Assembly: GCA_022824265.1 (NCBI GenBank)
Contig: JAJEAG010000010.1
Span: forward strand, 62,001-126,000
DNA length: 64,000 bases
Direction of reading: 5' to 3'
Origin: Candidatus Poribacteria bacterium
Lineage (GTDB): Bacteria; Poribacteria; WGA-4E; WGA-3G
In this document: positions 52,722-61,585 of the stretch, piece by piece
How the letters are laid out: every line of letters starts with the position of its first letter
How positions within the stretch are numbered: position 1 is the stretch's first letter
The notes under the pieces: generated by a model
The model's input: the letters and a program-made list of their open reading frames with translations, nothing else
What the model was told of the DNA's origin: nothing
Databases searched by the model: none
Program-made: the position numbers and the translations under genes

Positions 52722-54177
52722 CTATTTTAGCGATCTCCTCTAAATAGGATTTTATCTGTGAACGGTATCGCACTGGAATATTGTCATTTTGAATCGCATT
52801 TGCATAATTGCGCTGAGCATTAAGAACGACATCGTTAAACGGTAGATATTCTGGTTCAGTTCCTTCTTTACCAACATTTCCAGTGAATACTCTTGTTATA
52901 GCCTGATTATCTGAGAATATCTCTGAATTCAATTGTAATTCATTACCTTCAACTTCAATTGATTGGGTTGGTTCTCCAATGAGTGGTTTTTCGGTTGTAT
53001 TGTCATCAGATGGAGATGTAGAATCATTGATGGTAGGAGTAGTATCGGTAGTATTACCCGCAATAAGTGAACCTTGAGTCTCTTTGTTCCCCGATTCCTC
53101 ACCCGGTGTCCCATCGCTATTTGCTAATCCACCGTTGGGTCGTTGAGTTTCAATGCTTGCTAATGCAATATCTTTACGACTCTCTATAAGTTGTGCTTCA
53201 AATTGATTGAGTAGATTGGCTTGATTGAGTGCGTTAGCAATTTCTTGTAATTTCTCTTGTGATACTGTCTTGCTCTGAATCTGTTCTAAATCCTCTCTTA
53301 GCTCTCCCTGAGGAATACTCTTTTTCAATTTTGCGAATAGTTTATTGAGTTCATCGCGAAGTTCGGGTGAAAGTTCGTCTTGTGCAGTAAGACGTTCAAG
53401 TTCCTCTATAAGTTCCGTACTATCCATACCTTTGAAGTGTTGGGTTGCTTGTGTTGCTTGCTCTATAGATGAGGAATCAGGCAATGCCATTTTCTGTTTA
53501 CGCACTTCACCAATTAAATTGCGAAGTTGGTCATGTGCACTGTCAACATCCTTGACGCTTCTCAATTGATTTATTGTCTTATCGACCTGTTCGCGGATAG
53601 ATGGTTTGATATTCTCATATTTTTCTGATATGTTGTTAATCGTATTTTCAATTGCTTGATTTTCTGCGATTGTAAGCGGTTTTGGAAGTTCATATTGATA
53701 TGGTACAGCAAAGGACAGTGCAATTATTAAGAGTGGAATTGAACTCCATTTTAGTATTGGTGGAACAACGAAAGGCATGATTTTCTTTATATCTAATTTT
53801 GATACTTCTTCTGTTGAATCGAGTATTTGTAAGTCAGCCAATTCTCCTTGTAGATTTTGCTGAATTAATTCCAACGATGTGCTAACGCGTTCTTTGAGTG
53901 TCTGTTTTTCATCAACATATTTTGCAATATCTGAATATGTTTTTCGGTTTCTGAAACTCAGGATAAAACCAGACACAACAGCACCGATAACAATAATAAG
54001 TGTTAAAAACGTCATTGAATATGGATATTGAACGAAGCGAACTCCAATAGATAGAGCAGCAACGACGCACAATGACAAAAAGAGAGTAAGCGTCACTTTC
54101 TGTATAATTGTATGCCGAAGTCCTCGGTTTTGAAGAGATTTCAATAAACTTATGATGATATGTCTTGAGGTATCCAT
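52711..54177 (-). CDS. hypothetical membrane protein with long coiled coil
   Basis: A 488-residue protein. Two membrane spans lie near residues 26-47 and 54-75, a third near 142-163. A long Gln/Glu/Lys-rich helical region (about 170-345) probably forms coiled coil, then a Ser/Thr/Asn-rich linker (about 345-405) and a short C-terminal domain. The layout recalls large membrane proteins encoded near BatA/vWA genes (DUF4175-like), and such a gene is indeed 7 kb away, but I cannot assign it. Overlaps GT9 by 28 bases and the VTT gene by 11. Confidence 0.7.
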   Translation of the reverse strand: MDTSRHIIISLLKSLQNRGLRHTIIQKVTLTLFLSLCVVAALSIGVRFVQYPYSMTFLTLIIVIGAVVSGFILSFRNRKTYSDIAKYVDEKQTLKERVSTSLELIQQNLQGELADLQILDSTEEVSKLDIKKIMPFVVPPILKWSSIPLLIIALSFAVPYQYELPKPLTIAENQAIENTINNISEKYENIKPSIREQVDKTINQLRSVKDVDSAHDQLRNLIGEVRKQKMALPDSSSIEQATQATQHFKGMDSTELIEELERLTAQDELSPELRDELNKLFAKLKKSIPQGELREDLEQIQSKTVSQEKLQEIANALNQANLLNQFEAQLIESRKDIALASIETQRPNGGLANSDGTPGEESGNKETQGSLIAGNTTDTTPTINDSTSPSDDNTTEKPLIGEPTQSIEVEGNELQLNSEIFSDNQAITRVFTGNVGKEGTEPEYLPFNDVVLNAQRNYANAIQNDNIPVRYRSQIKSYLEEIAKIDEK

Positions 54178-55187
54178 TTCATCTTCTCCGCGGCATCAAG
54201 AACCATTTTAGGTTTAATTGCATTCATATTATCCTGTGCTACACTTGCATGTGCATCCCACTCTTTAGGAGATAGTGTTTTCATCAACTTACATCCTTGT
54301 CGTGCGATGACAGTATGTTTATCCCATGGCGGACCCCATTGTGTTGGATTTGATCCACCAAACAGTGCGATTGTTGGTGTTTTGACCGCAGTGCTAAGGT
54401 GCATCGGTCCAGTATCGTTGCTAACATATAGATGGCACCGCTTTAACAGTGCTGCAAGTTGCATCGGCGATAGATCGTCAATGACAAAAGTAGTATGTTT
54501 CATCTGTTTTGCAACTTGTTGGGCAAGTGTATCCTCATTAGGTCCAGCAGTGATTATCACATGTGCATTATATGCATCATAAAGCATGTCTCCAAGAATA
54601 GCGAAGTTATCTGAAGACCAACGACGGTAAGATGTTGCAGCACCCGGATTAAGCCCGATGATAGGTCTACCATCATTCAGATTGTATTTATCAAGAAAGT
54701 CATCACACCAAGTTCTTCCTGAATCGCTTATATACACCTCAGGTTCATCATCTGTAATTCCAATATCAAGTTCTCGTACAACGTCAAGGTAACGTTGTGT
54801 TTCGTGTTGTTTTGTATTATTCGTAACTGTGACATGCAATAATTTTTTACCACCTGAATTGGTTTCAAAACCCACACGGAACGGAATTCCTGCAAGAAAA
54901 GTGAGAAGTACCAAGCGGAAAGTTGGTTGTAACACAACTGCCATTTGGAATTTTCGTCGTACAAGTTGATAAATCAGTTTAGGTATAGATGATTGGTAGA
55001 TTAACACCTCATTAAGATGTGGATTTGCCGATACTAAATCCTCTCGTGTTGGTGCAACCATATATGCGATGTATGCATCTTGAAAGTGTTGACGTAAAGC
55101 ACGAATGACAGGTGTTGTTAAAACCGTTTCCCCTAATGGAGCAAGTCTGATGATTAAGATACGTTTAATCTGACCAGGCGCATTCAT
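54150..55187 (-). CDS. glycosyltransferase family 9 (ADP-heptose:LPS-type)
   Basis: A 345-residue enzyme of the heptosyltransferase kind that builds LPS core or a related surface glycan at the cytoplasmic membrane face. Signatures: R-I-L-I-I-R-L-A-P-L-G-E-T-V-L-T-T-P-V-I (phosphate-binding N terminus), G-L-N-P-G-A, V-S-N-D-T-G-P-M-H-L-S and A-L-F-G-G-S-N-P-T-Q-W-G-P. Normal length. Divergent from the CPBP protease gene. Confidence 0.92.
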   Translation of the reverse strand: MNAPGQIKRILIIRLAPLGETVLTTPVIRALRQHFQDAYIAYMVAPTREDLVSANPHLNEVLIYQSSIPKLIYQLVRRKFQMAVVLQPTFRLVLLTFLAGIPFRVGFETNSGGKKLLHVTVTNNTKQHETQRYLDVVRELDIGITDDEPEVYISDSGRTWCDDFLDKYNLNDGRPIIGLNPGAATSYRRWSSDNFAILGDMLYDAYNAHVIITAGPNEDTLAQQVAKQMKHTTFVIDDLSPMQLAALLKRCHLYVSNDTGPMHLSTAVKTPTIALFGGSNPTQWGPPWDKHTVIARQGCKLMKTLSPKEWDAHASVAQDNMNAIKPKMVLDAAEKMKWIPQDISS

Positions 55188-55212
55188 CTTGAAACTTCTT
55201 TATACCTACCAA

Positions 55213-55241
55213 TTGCTTATTTCCTTTCGTCACGGTATAAT
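55213..55241 (+). promoter_or_regulatory. sigma-70-type promoter for CPBP protease gene
   Basis: TTGCTT (55213-55218), a 17-bp spacer and TATAAT (55236-55241). The start near 55248 gives a 19-base leader before GTG 55267. Confidence 0.65.
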
Positions 55242-55266
55242 ACATCAAAACTGTCAGGGAGTCAAG

Positions 55267-55995
55267 GTGAAATCATATCTTCGGACGTTAAAAGAAAAAT
55301 ACCTACAAGGGTGGGACCGACAAACTACCGTAATATTACTTGCTTCTGCAGTGATTTTGACATTGCACAGGAATTATAGTAGGACGCGTTTTTTTCGTAC
55401 TAATTTAGCAGATTATTTTGATTTCCTACCGTTAATAGAAAGTCATCCGTACTATTACTGGTTTTTGACTACAGCAGTATCTCTGTTTTTCATTCCTATC
55501 ATCGTTGCAAAAATTGGAACGGACCAAGGACTAAGTGATTACGGAGTTTGTCTTGGAAGACAAAAGCTTGGTTGGGGCGTGACATTATCCGCATGGCTGG
55601 TCATGATTCCCGTAATTATTCTGGTAGTCTTTGGATATCCACCATTCCAAGATAAGTATCCATTTTGTAAGGAAGTTGCAGGCAGCTTGTTGACATTCTT
55701 ACCATATCAACTGGCGTATGGTATCTACATGTTTTCATGGGAATTCTTCTTCCGTGGGTTCATGCTTTTTGGTCTGGAAAAGAGATTTGGCAACTACAGC
55801 ATCTTAGTCCAGACAATCCCTTTCGCTGTGATGCATTTTTCCAAACCTTTACCTGAAGCACTTGGTTCAATTGTTGCGGGGTTATTACTTGGAGTTCTTG
55901 CCTTTGAAGCACGTTCTTTTTTATATGGTGCAGCTATACATTGGCTTGTTGCAATGACAATGGATACTGTCTGTGTCATCGTATCACGTTTGTAA
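55267..55995 (+). CDS. CPBP-family intramembrane endopeptidase
   Basis: A 242-residue multi-span membrane protein of the CAAX/Abi (CPBP) glutamic protease family. Motif 1 reads W-E-F-F-F-R-G (near residue 158) with a single Glu where EE is canonical; motif 2 is F-A-V-M-H; motif 3 is H-W-L-V-A. The single-Glu form also occurs in other CPBP proteins. I chose GTG 55267 because AGGGAG lies five bases upstream and a consensus promoter ends at 55241, inside the longer frame from 55189. Confidence 0.85.
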   Translation: MKSYLRTLKEKYLQGWDRQTTVILLASAVILTLHRNYSRTRFFRTNLADYFDFLPLIESHPYYYWFLTTAVSLFFIPIIVAKIGTDQGLSDYGVCLGRQKLGWGVTLSAWLVMIPVIILVVFGYPPFQDKYPFCKEVAGSLLTFLPYQLAYGIYMFSWEFFFRGFMLFGLEKRFGNYSILVQTIPFAVMHFSKPLPEALGSIVAGLLLGVLAFEARSFLYGAAIHWLVAMTMDTVCVIVSRL

Positions 55996-56052
55996 GATTA
56001 ATCCTTTATTGATGATTATACACATCGCGACCTATTTTAATATTTCGCTACA

Positions 56053-56081
56053 TTGAAAATCACTACTATATGTGGTATAAT
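56053..56081 (+). promoter_or_regulatory. consensus promoter placed for a leaderless mRNA
   Basis: TTGAAA (56053-56058), a 17-bp spacer and TGG-TATAAT (TATAAT at 56076-56081), followed after six bases by ATG 56088. No ribosome binding site can fit between. Transcription should start at the start codon. Confidence 0.65.
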
Positions 56082-56087
56082 ACTTTT

Positions 56088-56456
56088 ATGAAAGATTACA
56101 TCCTCTTAATATTCAACGTGTTTTTAACAGTACTGGGTCAAATTTTGTTAAAACAGGGAGTCACCTACGTTGGACGTATCGACAGTTTTCGTGAACTCTT
56201 ATCAAAATTCTGGCAATTAATACTTAATCCTTATGTCATTGGTGGAGTGTCGATTTACGGATTTACAACATTTGTCTGGCTCGTAATCCTTTCTCGTATC
56301 AAGTTAAGTATAGCATATCCGATGTTAAGTCTGGGATATGTAATGGCAATTCCCTTTTCTTGGCTTTTTTTCAAAGAAACCATCCCAAGAGTACGTATTA
56401 TCGGTGCAATAATCATCTGTATCGGTGTGTATCTTGTTGCCCAGGGAGAACCATAG
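56088..56456 (+). CDS. EamA/SMR-like small membrane transporter
   Basis: A 122-residue protein with four hydrophobic spans, the size and pattern of small multidrug-resistance or ArnE/ArnF-type subunits: L-G-Q-I-L-L-K-Q-G-V in the first span and S-I-A-Y-P-M-L-S-L-G-Y-V in the third. ArnE/F-like proteins flip modified lipid carriers and would fit near an LPS glycosyltransferase, but a metabolite exporter is equally possible. I start it at ATG 56088, directly after the promoter. Confidence 0.82.
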   Translation: MKDYILLIFNVFLTVLGQILLKQGVTYVGRIDSFRELLSKFWQLILNPYVIGGVSIYGFTTFVWLVILSRIKLSIAYPMLSLGYVMAIPFSWLFFKETIPRVRIIGAIIICIGVYLVAQGEP

Positions 56457-56461
56457 CGTAA

Positions 56462-56926
56462 ATGCGTAGAAAAAACACCGATCTTCACTCAGATAATTCC
56501 TTATATACTGATAGAGACACGTCAACTTACATATCCCGCTCTTATACTGCGATGATCTTGTCGGCAATTATCCCCGGACTTGGTCAGATATATTTACATC
56601 ATGTCGTAAAAGGGTGTTTTATCTTTTTCATTTTTGTTTCGGCTATAGGACTTTTATATATGAATTCATATCCAGTAAGAGAAGTACGCGATCTGTTTCG
56701 ATTTCAACTCAGAGACACTAATAATACCGCTGTAAACGCTGATAGCGACCACGATAATTCTATTGAAATCTGGACGTATGAAAATGGTAAAACTTTGATG
56801 TTCCGTCCATCTTGGATACTAAAGATTACTGCTTTTTTACAAGGACTATTATGCTGGATCTATGCAGTTTATGATGGATGGCGTGGTAAACCTGAATATT
56901 CAATCGCAATATCTGAATATGACTGA
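56462..56926 (+). CDS. small membrane protein with P-G-L-G-Q-I-Y motif (DUF5683/TM2-like)
   Basis: A 154-residue protein. After a polar N terminus, a span contains I-I-P-G-L-G-Q-I-Y-L-H-H-V-V-K-G, the signature of DUF5683/TM2-type membrane proteins; a second hydrophobic stretch follows it directly and a third lies near residues 118-137. Function unknown in the family. Only five bases downstream of the EamA-like gene, so probably cotranscribed. Confidence 0.72.
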   Translation: MRRKNTDLHSDNSLYTDRDTSTYISRSYTAMILSAIIPGLGQIYLHHVVKGCFIFFIFVSAIGLLYMNSYPVREVRDLFRFQLRDTNNTAVNADSDHDNSIEIWTYENGKTLMFRPSWILKITAFLQGLLCWIYAVYDGWRGKPEYSIAISEYD

Positions 56927-56968
56927 GGCAGTGTATTATTTTAGCCTATCACCATATCTATATTGAAC

Positions 56969-58330
56969 ATGTTAGAATGGCTCAAAATGTTAAGAGCAAA
57001 ACACAATTTACTTATAATAATTCTTTGTACTTCATTTTTTTCACTTCTCACAGGATGCAAAATTAACTCTTTAAATAAGATTGAGAAACTACTGGAGGAA
57101 GGAATATCACAAGAGGCAGTAGAAAAACTTGAAATTATCATTGATAAAGATCCCAATAATGCTGATGCACGGATGTTGCTTGGAAAAGGATATAATGAGT
57201 TGGGACGATACAATGCGGCTGTTCTACAGTTTCAGAAAGCGTCACAACTATACGCTTCACAACCTAAAAACCTAATTAATGCCAGACTTGAATTAGCAAA
57301 TACATATCTGATATATGGTGACAGAGATTCAGCATATCGAATACTCAATATTGTTCAAAAAACCGCATCAGACCCTAAAGTAATTAAAAGAATAATTGAA
57401 CTTGTTGGAGATAGTTACACCTCCAGACAACTTACAACCGGAGATTCTGATAACTATTCACCTGCCTTTTCACCAGACGGTTCCCAAATTGCTTTCGCAT
57501 CATTTCGTCTTGATAATGGTGAAATCTATATTATGGATTTAAGTGGACGCATTCATCATCGGGTAACCTACTCAACTGATTTCAATGATAATTCTCCTGC
57601 ATTCCTGAAAACTCCAAATTATATATTCTATAGTAGTGAACCAAAATCAACACGTGAAATCAAACTCGTCATTCAGAGTAGCGGTTCAACCCCTATATAT
57701 GCAGGTTTTAACATCGCACACATCCATAGCAAAATTACACATCCAGTATTGCCAATTAGTTTTGGTGCTCGAGCACCACGCACATCGCCATCGGGTAATA
57801 TGGTAGTTTACGAATCCAATACAGACAAAAACTTGGAATTGTATTTTATTGATTTGAGAGAGTTTGACTTTTCGGAATATACGACAGAGAATATCAATCC
57901 GCAACGTATTACTCATAATGAAACTGATGAAGGAAGTCCTGCATTCTTTCCAAATGGAAAAAGTATTATATTTGTCTCCTCAAGAAATGATTTGAACCAG
58001 TTATACACTATTGATATTGATGGGAAAAACGAACAACATTTTAATCCAAATCGTTTTGATTGTTATTCGCCTTCAGTTTCACCAGATGGAAAGAAAATCG
58101 TCTATATGTCTGCCAGATATGGAGATTGGGAAATATACCTCATTGATTCTGAGGGAAAAAATGAACGTCAGATTACAAGTGGAATAGGAAGATCAATTCA
58201 ACCTTCATTCTCTCCCGATGGTCATTATATAGCGTTTGTTTCGGATCGAAGTGATAATTTTCATATTTACCTAATGGACTTGAATAAACCTACAACCCGT
58301 GAAGAATTAGTGAAACAGTTGAATCCTTAG
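56969..58330 (+). CDS. TPR plus TolB-like propeller lipoprotein
   Basis: A lipoprotein of about 453 residues; the signal peptide ends in the lipobox L-T-G-C. Tetratricopeptide-type repeats follow (A-D-A-R-M-L-L-G-K-G-Y-N-E-L-G-R-Y, A-R-L-E-L-A-N-T-Y-L), then a six-bladed TolB-like propeller with PD40 motifs (S-P-A-F-S-P-D-G-S-Q-I-A-F-A and several more). It probably binds proteins in the periplasm, perhaps at the outer membrane. The start is uncertain: ATG 56969 or ATG 56984; neither has a clear ribosome site. Confidence 0.83.
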   Translation: MLEWLKMLRAKHNLLIIILCTSFFSLLTGCKINSLNKIEKLLEEGISQEAVEKLEIIIDKDPNNADARMLLGKGYNELGRYNAAVLQFQKASQLYASQPKNLINARLELANTYLIYGDRDSAYRILNIVQKTASDPKVIKRIIELVGDSYTSRQLTTGDSDNYSPAFSPDGSQIAFASFRLDNGEIYIMDLSGRIHHRVTYSTDFNDNSPAFLKTPNYIFYSSEPKSTREIKLVIQSSGSTPIYAGFNIAHIHSKITHPVLPISFGARAPRTSPSGNMVVYESNTDKNLELYFIDLREFDFSEYTTENINPQRITHNETDEGSPAFFPNGKSIIFVSSRNDLNQLYTIDIDGKNEQHFNPNRFDCYSPSVSPDGKKIVYMSARYGDWEIYLIDSEGKNERQITSGIGRSIQPSFSPDGHYIAFVSDRSDNFHIYLMDLNKPTTREELVKQLNP

Positions 58331-58380
58331 GTTGATACTATAATCTAATAATGATTTAACATATCTACGGAGAATAGAAT

Positions 58381-59349
58381 ATGTATCGCGTAATCAAACC
58401 AGAAGGTTTCGGGAATATACAACTTGAAGAAGTACCGATACCCGATGTCAACGCAAATCAGATTCGAGTGAAAACAGATACTACCTTGATTAGTCGTGGC
58501 TCAGAACTATTTAGACGGTACATTATGGAAGAAGCGGTTTCTCCTGCAATCATGGGATACTCACTCACAGGAATTGTAGATGAAGTTGGAAGTGAGATTA
58601 CGGACTTTCAAGTTGGTGATCGTGTAATGTCTGTAGCACCGCATGCGGAATACATCGTGACTGATATTAACCCAACAGATGGTCGTACGGTTTCTCTTCA
58701 TACAGATGTAGGTTTTGAAGAAGGCACATTTCTTCCTTTAGCCACAAGTGCAGTCGCTTGGTCAGATTCTTCAGGAGTTCAGGAGGGTGACACAGTCGTT
58801 ATTTTAGGACAAGGATTAGTTGGTAGTCTGATGATGCAAGTTATCCGCGGTTATGCACCAGAACGGATTATCACCGTTGATGCACTACCCTTGCGTTGTC
58901 AACTATCTCTTCAACTTGGTGCTGATGTGGTAATCAACGTTGAAGATGAAGATCCTATTCAAGCAGTTCGTCAACTGACAGGTGGTAAAGGGGCTGACCT
59001 CGTGATTGATTGTGTCGGTGGACATGCGGGTGTAAAATCCTTTGAGCAAGCGCAAGACATGGTAAGACAACACGGTATAATACAACTCATTGCCCTCTAT
59101 CAGCAAAAGCCACTTCCTTTACATTCCTCTAAAATGATGAATAAAAGACTTGTTGCTGGTATTCTTATAGGTGAGTCTCGTGCTAATCTTGCCGTGCGTG
59201 CATTACTAAAGATACAGAACGGTGAAATCCGTGCTTCTGACATGATTACACACCGTTTTAACTATACTGATGCAAAAGATGCATTTGATTTATTATGGAA
59301 TTCACCTGGAGAAACACTTGGTGTCTTGATCAAGTGGCAAGATAATTAG
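58381..59349 (+). CDS. zinc-independent MDR-family dehydrogenase
   Basis: A 322-residue medium-chain dehydrogenase with the Rossmann loop I-L-G-Q-G-L-V-G-S and no structural-zinc cysteines. I-S-R-G-S-E in the N-terminal part is shared with MDR enzymes acting on sugars or bacteriochlorophyll-type intermediates. GGAG is eight bases before the ATG. The next gene starts five bases after its stop. Confidence 0.88.
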   Translation: MYRVIKPEGFGNIQLEEVPIPDVNANQIRVKTDTTLISRGSELFRRYIMEEAVSPAIMGYSLTGIVDEVGSEITDFQVGDRVMSVAPHAEYIVTDINPTDGRTVSLHTDVGFEEGTFLPLATSAVAWSDSSGVQEGDTVVILGQGLVGSLMMQVIRGYAPERIITVDALPLRCQLSLQLGADVVINVEDEDPIQAVRQLTGGKGADLVIDCVGGHAGVKSFEQAQDMVRQHGIIQLIALYQQKPLPLHSSKMMNKRLVAGILIGESRANLAVRALLKIQNGEIRASDMITHRFNYTDAKDAFDLLWNSPGETLGVLIKWQDN

Positions 59350-59354
59350 TCAAT

Positions 59355-59930
59355 ATGAGAACGACGGAATCCCAAGCGGAAATTACATTTGAAACGAGAC
59401 TACGCGAATTTGACTTGACCTTTACCACAACATGGGGACTATTTTCACCGAAAGCAGTTGATGCTGGCACACAATTATTGATTGATTACTTAGTAATTGA
59501 TGATAGGTCTATATGTCTTGATCTTGGATGTGGATATGGTGCGATTGGTATTACAATGGCAAAATGTTCCCCTACTGCAAACGTCTATATGGTGGACAAA
59601 GATTTTGTAGCAGTAGAATATGCACGCAGAAACGTTATCCAAAATAATCTCAACAATTGTCAAGTTCTCCTAAGTAACGGATTTAGCCATCTTAAAGATG
59701 TTCAGTTTGATGTTATTGCTTCTAATCTCCCCGCAAATGTTGGTAAGGAGTTACTCCAAATCTTTTTCTCACATGCCAAAAAACATCTTAGACACAACGG
59801 GAAAATCTATGTCGTCACTATTTCAGGATTACGAGAGTTTATCAAAAGGAATTTTATGGAAATATTTGGTAACTATCAAAAGATAAAACAGAGAAATACA
59901 CATACCGTCGCAATGGCAACGTTGGTATAA
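59355..59930 (+). CDS. RsmC-like methyltransferase (MTS domain)
   Basis: A 191-residue methyltransferase consisting of the MTS domain only. Motif I is L-D-L-G-C-G-Y-G-A-I-G and the catalytic N-P-P-Y-type motif reads S-N-L-P-A-N-V-G, with Leu for the first Pro. Close to the C-terminal half of RsmC/RlmG, which methylate guanine in rRNA, so an RNA substrate is likely. Coupled to the MDR gene. Confidence 0.85.
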   Translation: MRTTESQAEITFETRLREFDLTFTTTWGLFSPKAVDAGTQLLIDYLVIDDRSICLDLGCGYGAIGITMAKCSPTANVYMVDKDFVAVEYARRNVIQNNLNNCQVLLSNGFSHLKDVQFDVIASNLPANVGKELLQIFFSHAKKHLRHNGKIYVVTISGLREFIKRNFMEIFGNYQKIKQRNTHTVAMATLV

Positions 59931-59970
59931 TATTACTAAAATGCAACATGACATTAAAGGGATATAAATC

Positions 59971-61467
59971 ATGAAATTTATATACAGTATGGGTTTAACC
60001 CCATTAATATTATTGTTAGTTTTTTTACATTTCTGCGATGCAGAGGAAATATTACGAGTGGAAAATGAGATGAGTTCTACAAATCCCGAAGAACATTGGT
60101 ATAATCTAACTTTGATGGGAATGAAAATTGGACACGTACATTTATACATTGAAAAAACCGAGTATGAAGATGAAGAAATGGTACGAACCAAAACAGATAC
60201 CATCATGCAATTTAAGGGTTTAGGTAAAGATATAATTGTAGAGACAAACCGTGTCGAATATTCTGATCTTGATTTTATGCCGCGTTACTTTTTTTCATCC
60301 TCAAATGAATCAGGTCAAAAACACGTTGAGGGAAAAATAAAAGATGGTGTTGCGTATATCGTTACAACATTAAACGGACAGAAGACAGAATCAGAGGTTG
60401 AACTTCCACCGAATACAACTACAGATACTGTTGCTGTAAATAAACTTATATCAAATAATCTGCTGAAAATTGGTGAAAGTATCAACTATTATACATTCAA
60501 CTTTGATATGCTTAAACCTATAAAATCTGAACTAAGTGTCGTGGATGAGGATGATATTACATATAATACTCAAAAGAAACATGTCTATATCTTAGAACAA
60601 AATATGGATGTATTAGGTGGAATAAATACGCGTTTATGGGTCGACAGTAAAGGTGTAACATACAAATCTAAGACAAATATGATGGGTCAGTTTTTAACAT
60701 TAACTAAAACTGATAGAAAATCTGCCCTTGGCGAAGTAGAAGAGGTTGATATTACATTGAACACTCGTATTATACCAACTGGGAAAATACCTAAAACGGG
60801 GGCATCTCGGCTTGTCGCAAAAGTTCAACTATCAAAGGGTAACCTTATTGATACTATCATGACGAACAATATACAGAATATTACGTTGGAATTCAAACAA
60901 AAAGGCACACTAACAATTGTCAAGCCACATGTTGAAGATATTGATAGTCTTGTATTACCAATTCGGAATCCAGAAAATCAGAAATATCTGTCCTCAACAG
61001 CATTTGTTGAGACAGACAATCAAGACATACGGGATAAAGCAGAAGAAATAATTGATGGTGAAGATAATTCATGGCGTGCTGCAAAAAAGTTATGCAAATG
61101 GGTGTATAGATCTATCAAAGAAAAGGGATTAAGTGGGGGCTATAGTTCATCCGTAACAACGCTTCAAACGCTTTCTGGTGACTGCACAGAGCATACTGTC
61201 TTACTGATTGCTTTGGCACGTTCTGTCGGTATTCCAGCAAGAATCTGTTCAGGACTTGTCTTCTCAAAAAATGCATTTTATTACCATTTTTGGGCAGAGG
61301 TGTTTGTCGGAAAATGGGTACAAATGGATCCGGCTTTTGGACAAGTTATCGCAGACGCAAGTCATATTCAACTACAGGGCAAAATGCTTGAATCGGCGAC
61401 GATGGTTGAATTTACTGAAGGTGTATTTCGAACCCTCAATCAGCTTGATATTGATGTTATAGAGTGA
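59971..61467 (+). CDS. exported transglutaminase-like protein
   Basis: A 498-residue exported protein with an N-terminal signal peptide (about 1-24). About 25-290 is a beta-rich region. The transglutaminase/cysteine-protease-like domain near the end has an intact triad: G-D-C405-T-E-H, Y-Y-H439-F-W-A-E-V and D453-P-A. Such periplasmic enzymes cut or crosslink peptide bonds, or act with BatA/vWA systems. It lies 118 bp before the BatA-type gene on the same strand. An extended -10 (TGG-TATAAT, 59926-59931) sits about 40 bases upstream. Confidence 0.87.
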   Translation: MKFIYSMGLTPLILLLVFLHFCDAEEILRVENEMSSTNPEEHWYNLTLMGMKIGHVHLYIEKTEYEDEEMVRTKTDTIMQFKGLGKDIIVETNRVEYSDLDFMPRYFFSSSNESGQKHVEGKIKDGVAYIVTTLNGQKTESEVELPPNTTTDTVAVNKLISNNLLKIGESINYYTFNFDMLKPIKSELSVVDEDDITYNTQKKHVYILEQNMDVLGGINTRLWVDSKGVTYKSKTNMMGQFLTLTKTDRKSALGEVEEVDITLNTRIIPTGKIPKTGASRLVAKVQLSKGNLIDTIMTNNIQNITLEFKQKGTLTIVKPHVEDIDSLVLPIRNPENQKYLSSTAFVETDNQDIRDKAEEIIDGEDNSWRAAKKLCKWVYRSIKEKGLSGGYSSSVTTLQTLSGDCTEHTVLLIALARSVGIPARICSGLVFSKNAFYYHFWAEVFVGKWVQMDPAFGQVIADASHIQLQGKMLESATMVEFTEGVFRTLNQLDIDVIE

Positions 61468-61585
61468 GGTATTGTTATAACTGTAGTTGTTGTTGATCAT
61501 TGTTAATATCCTATGTTTGGATAAGTATATGAACCTTATAATGCGTTGACCGTATTTGGTGAGAATGAACTGGAGCGTTTAACTA

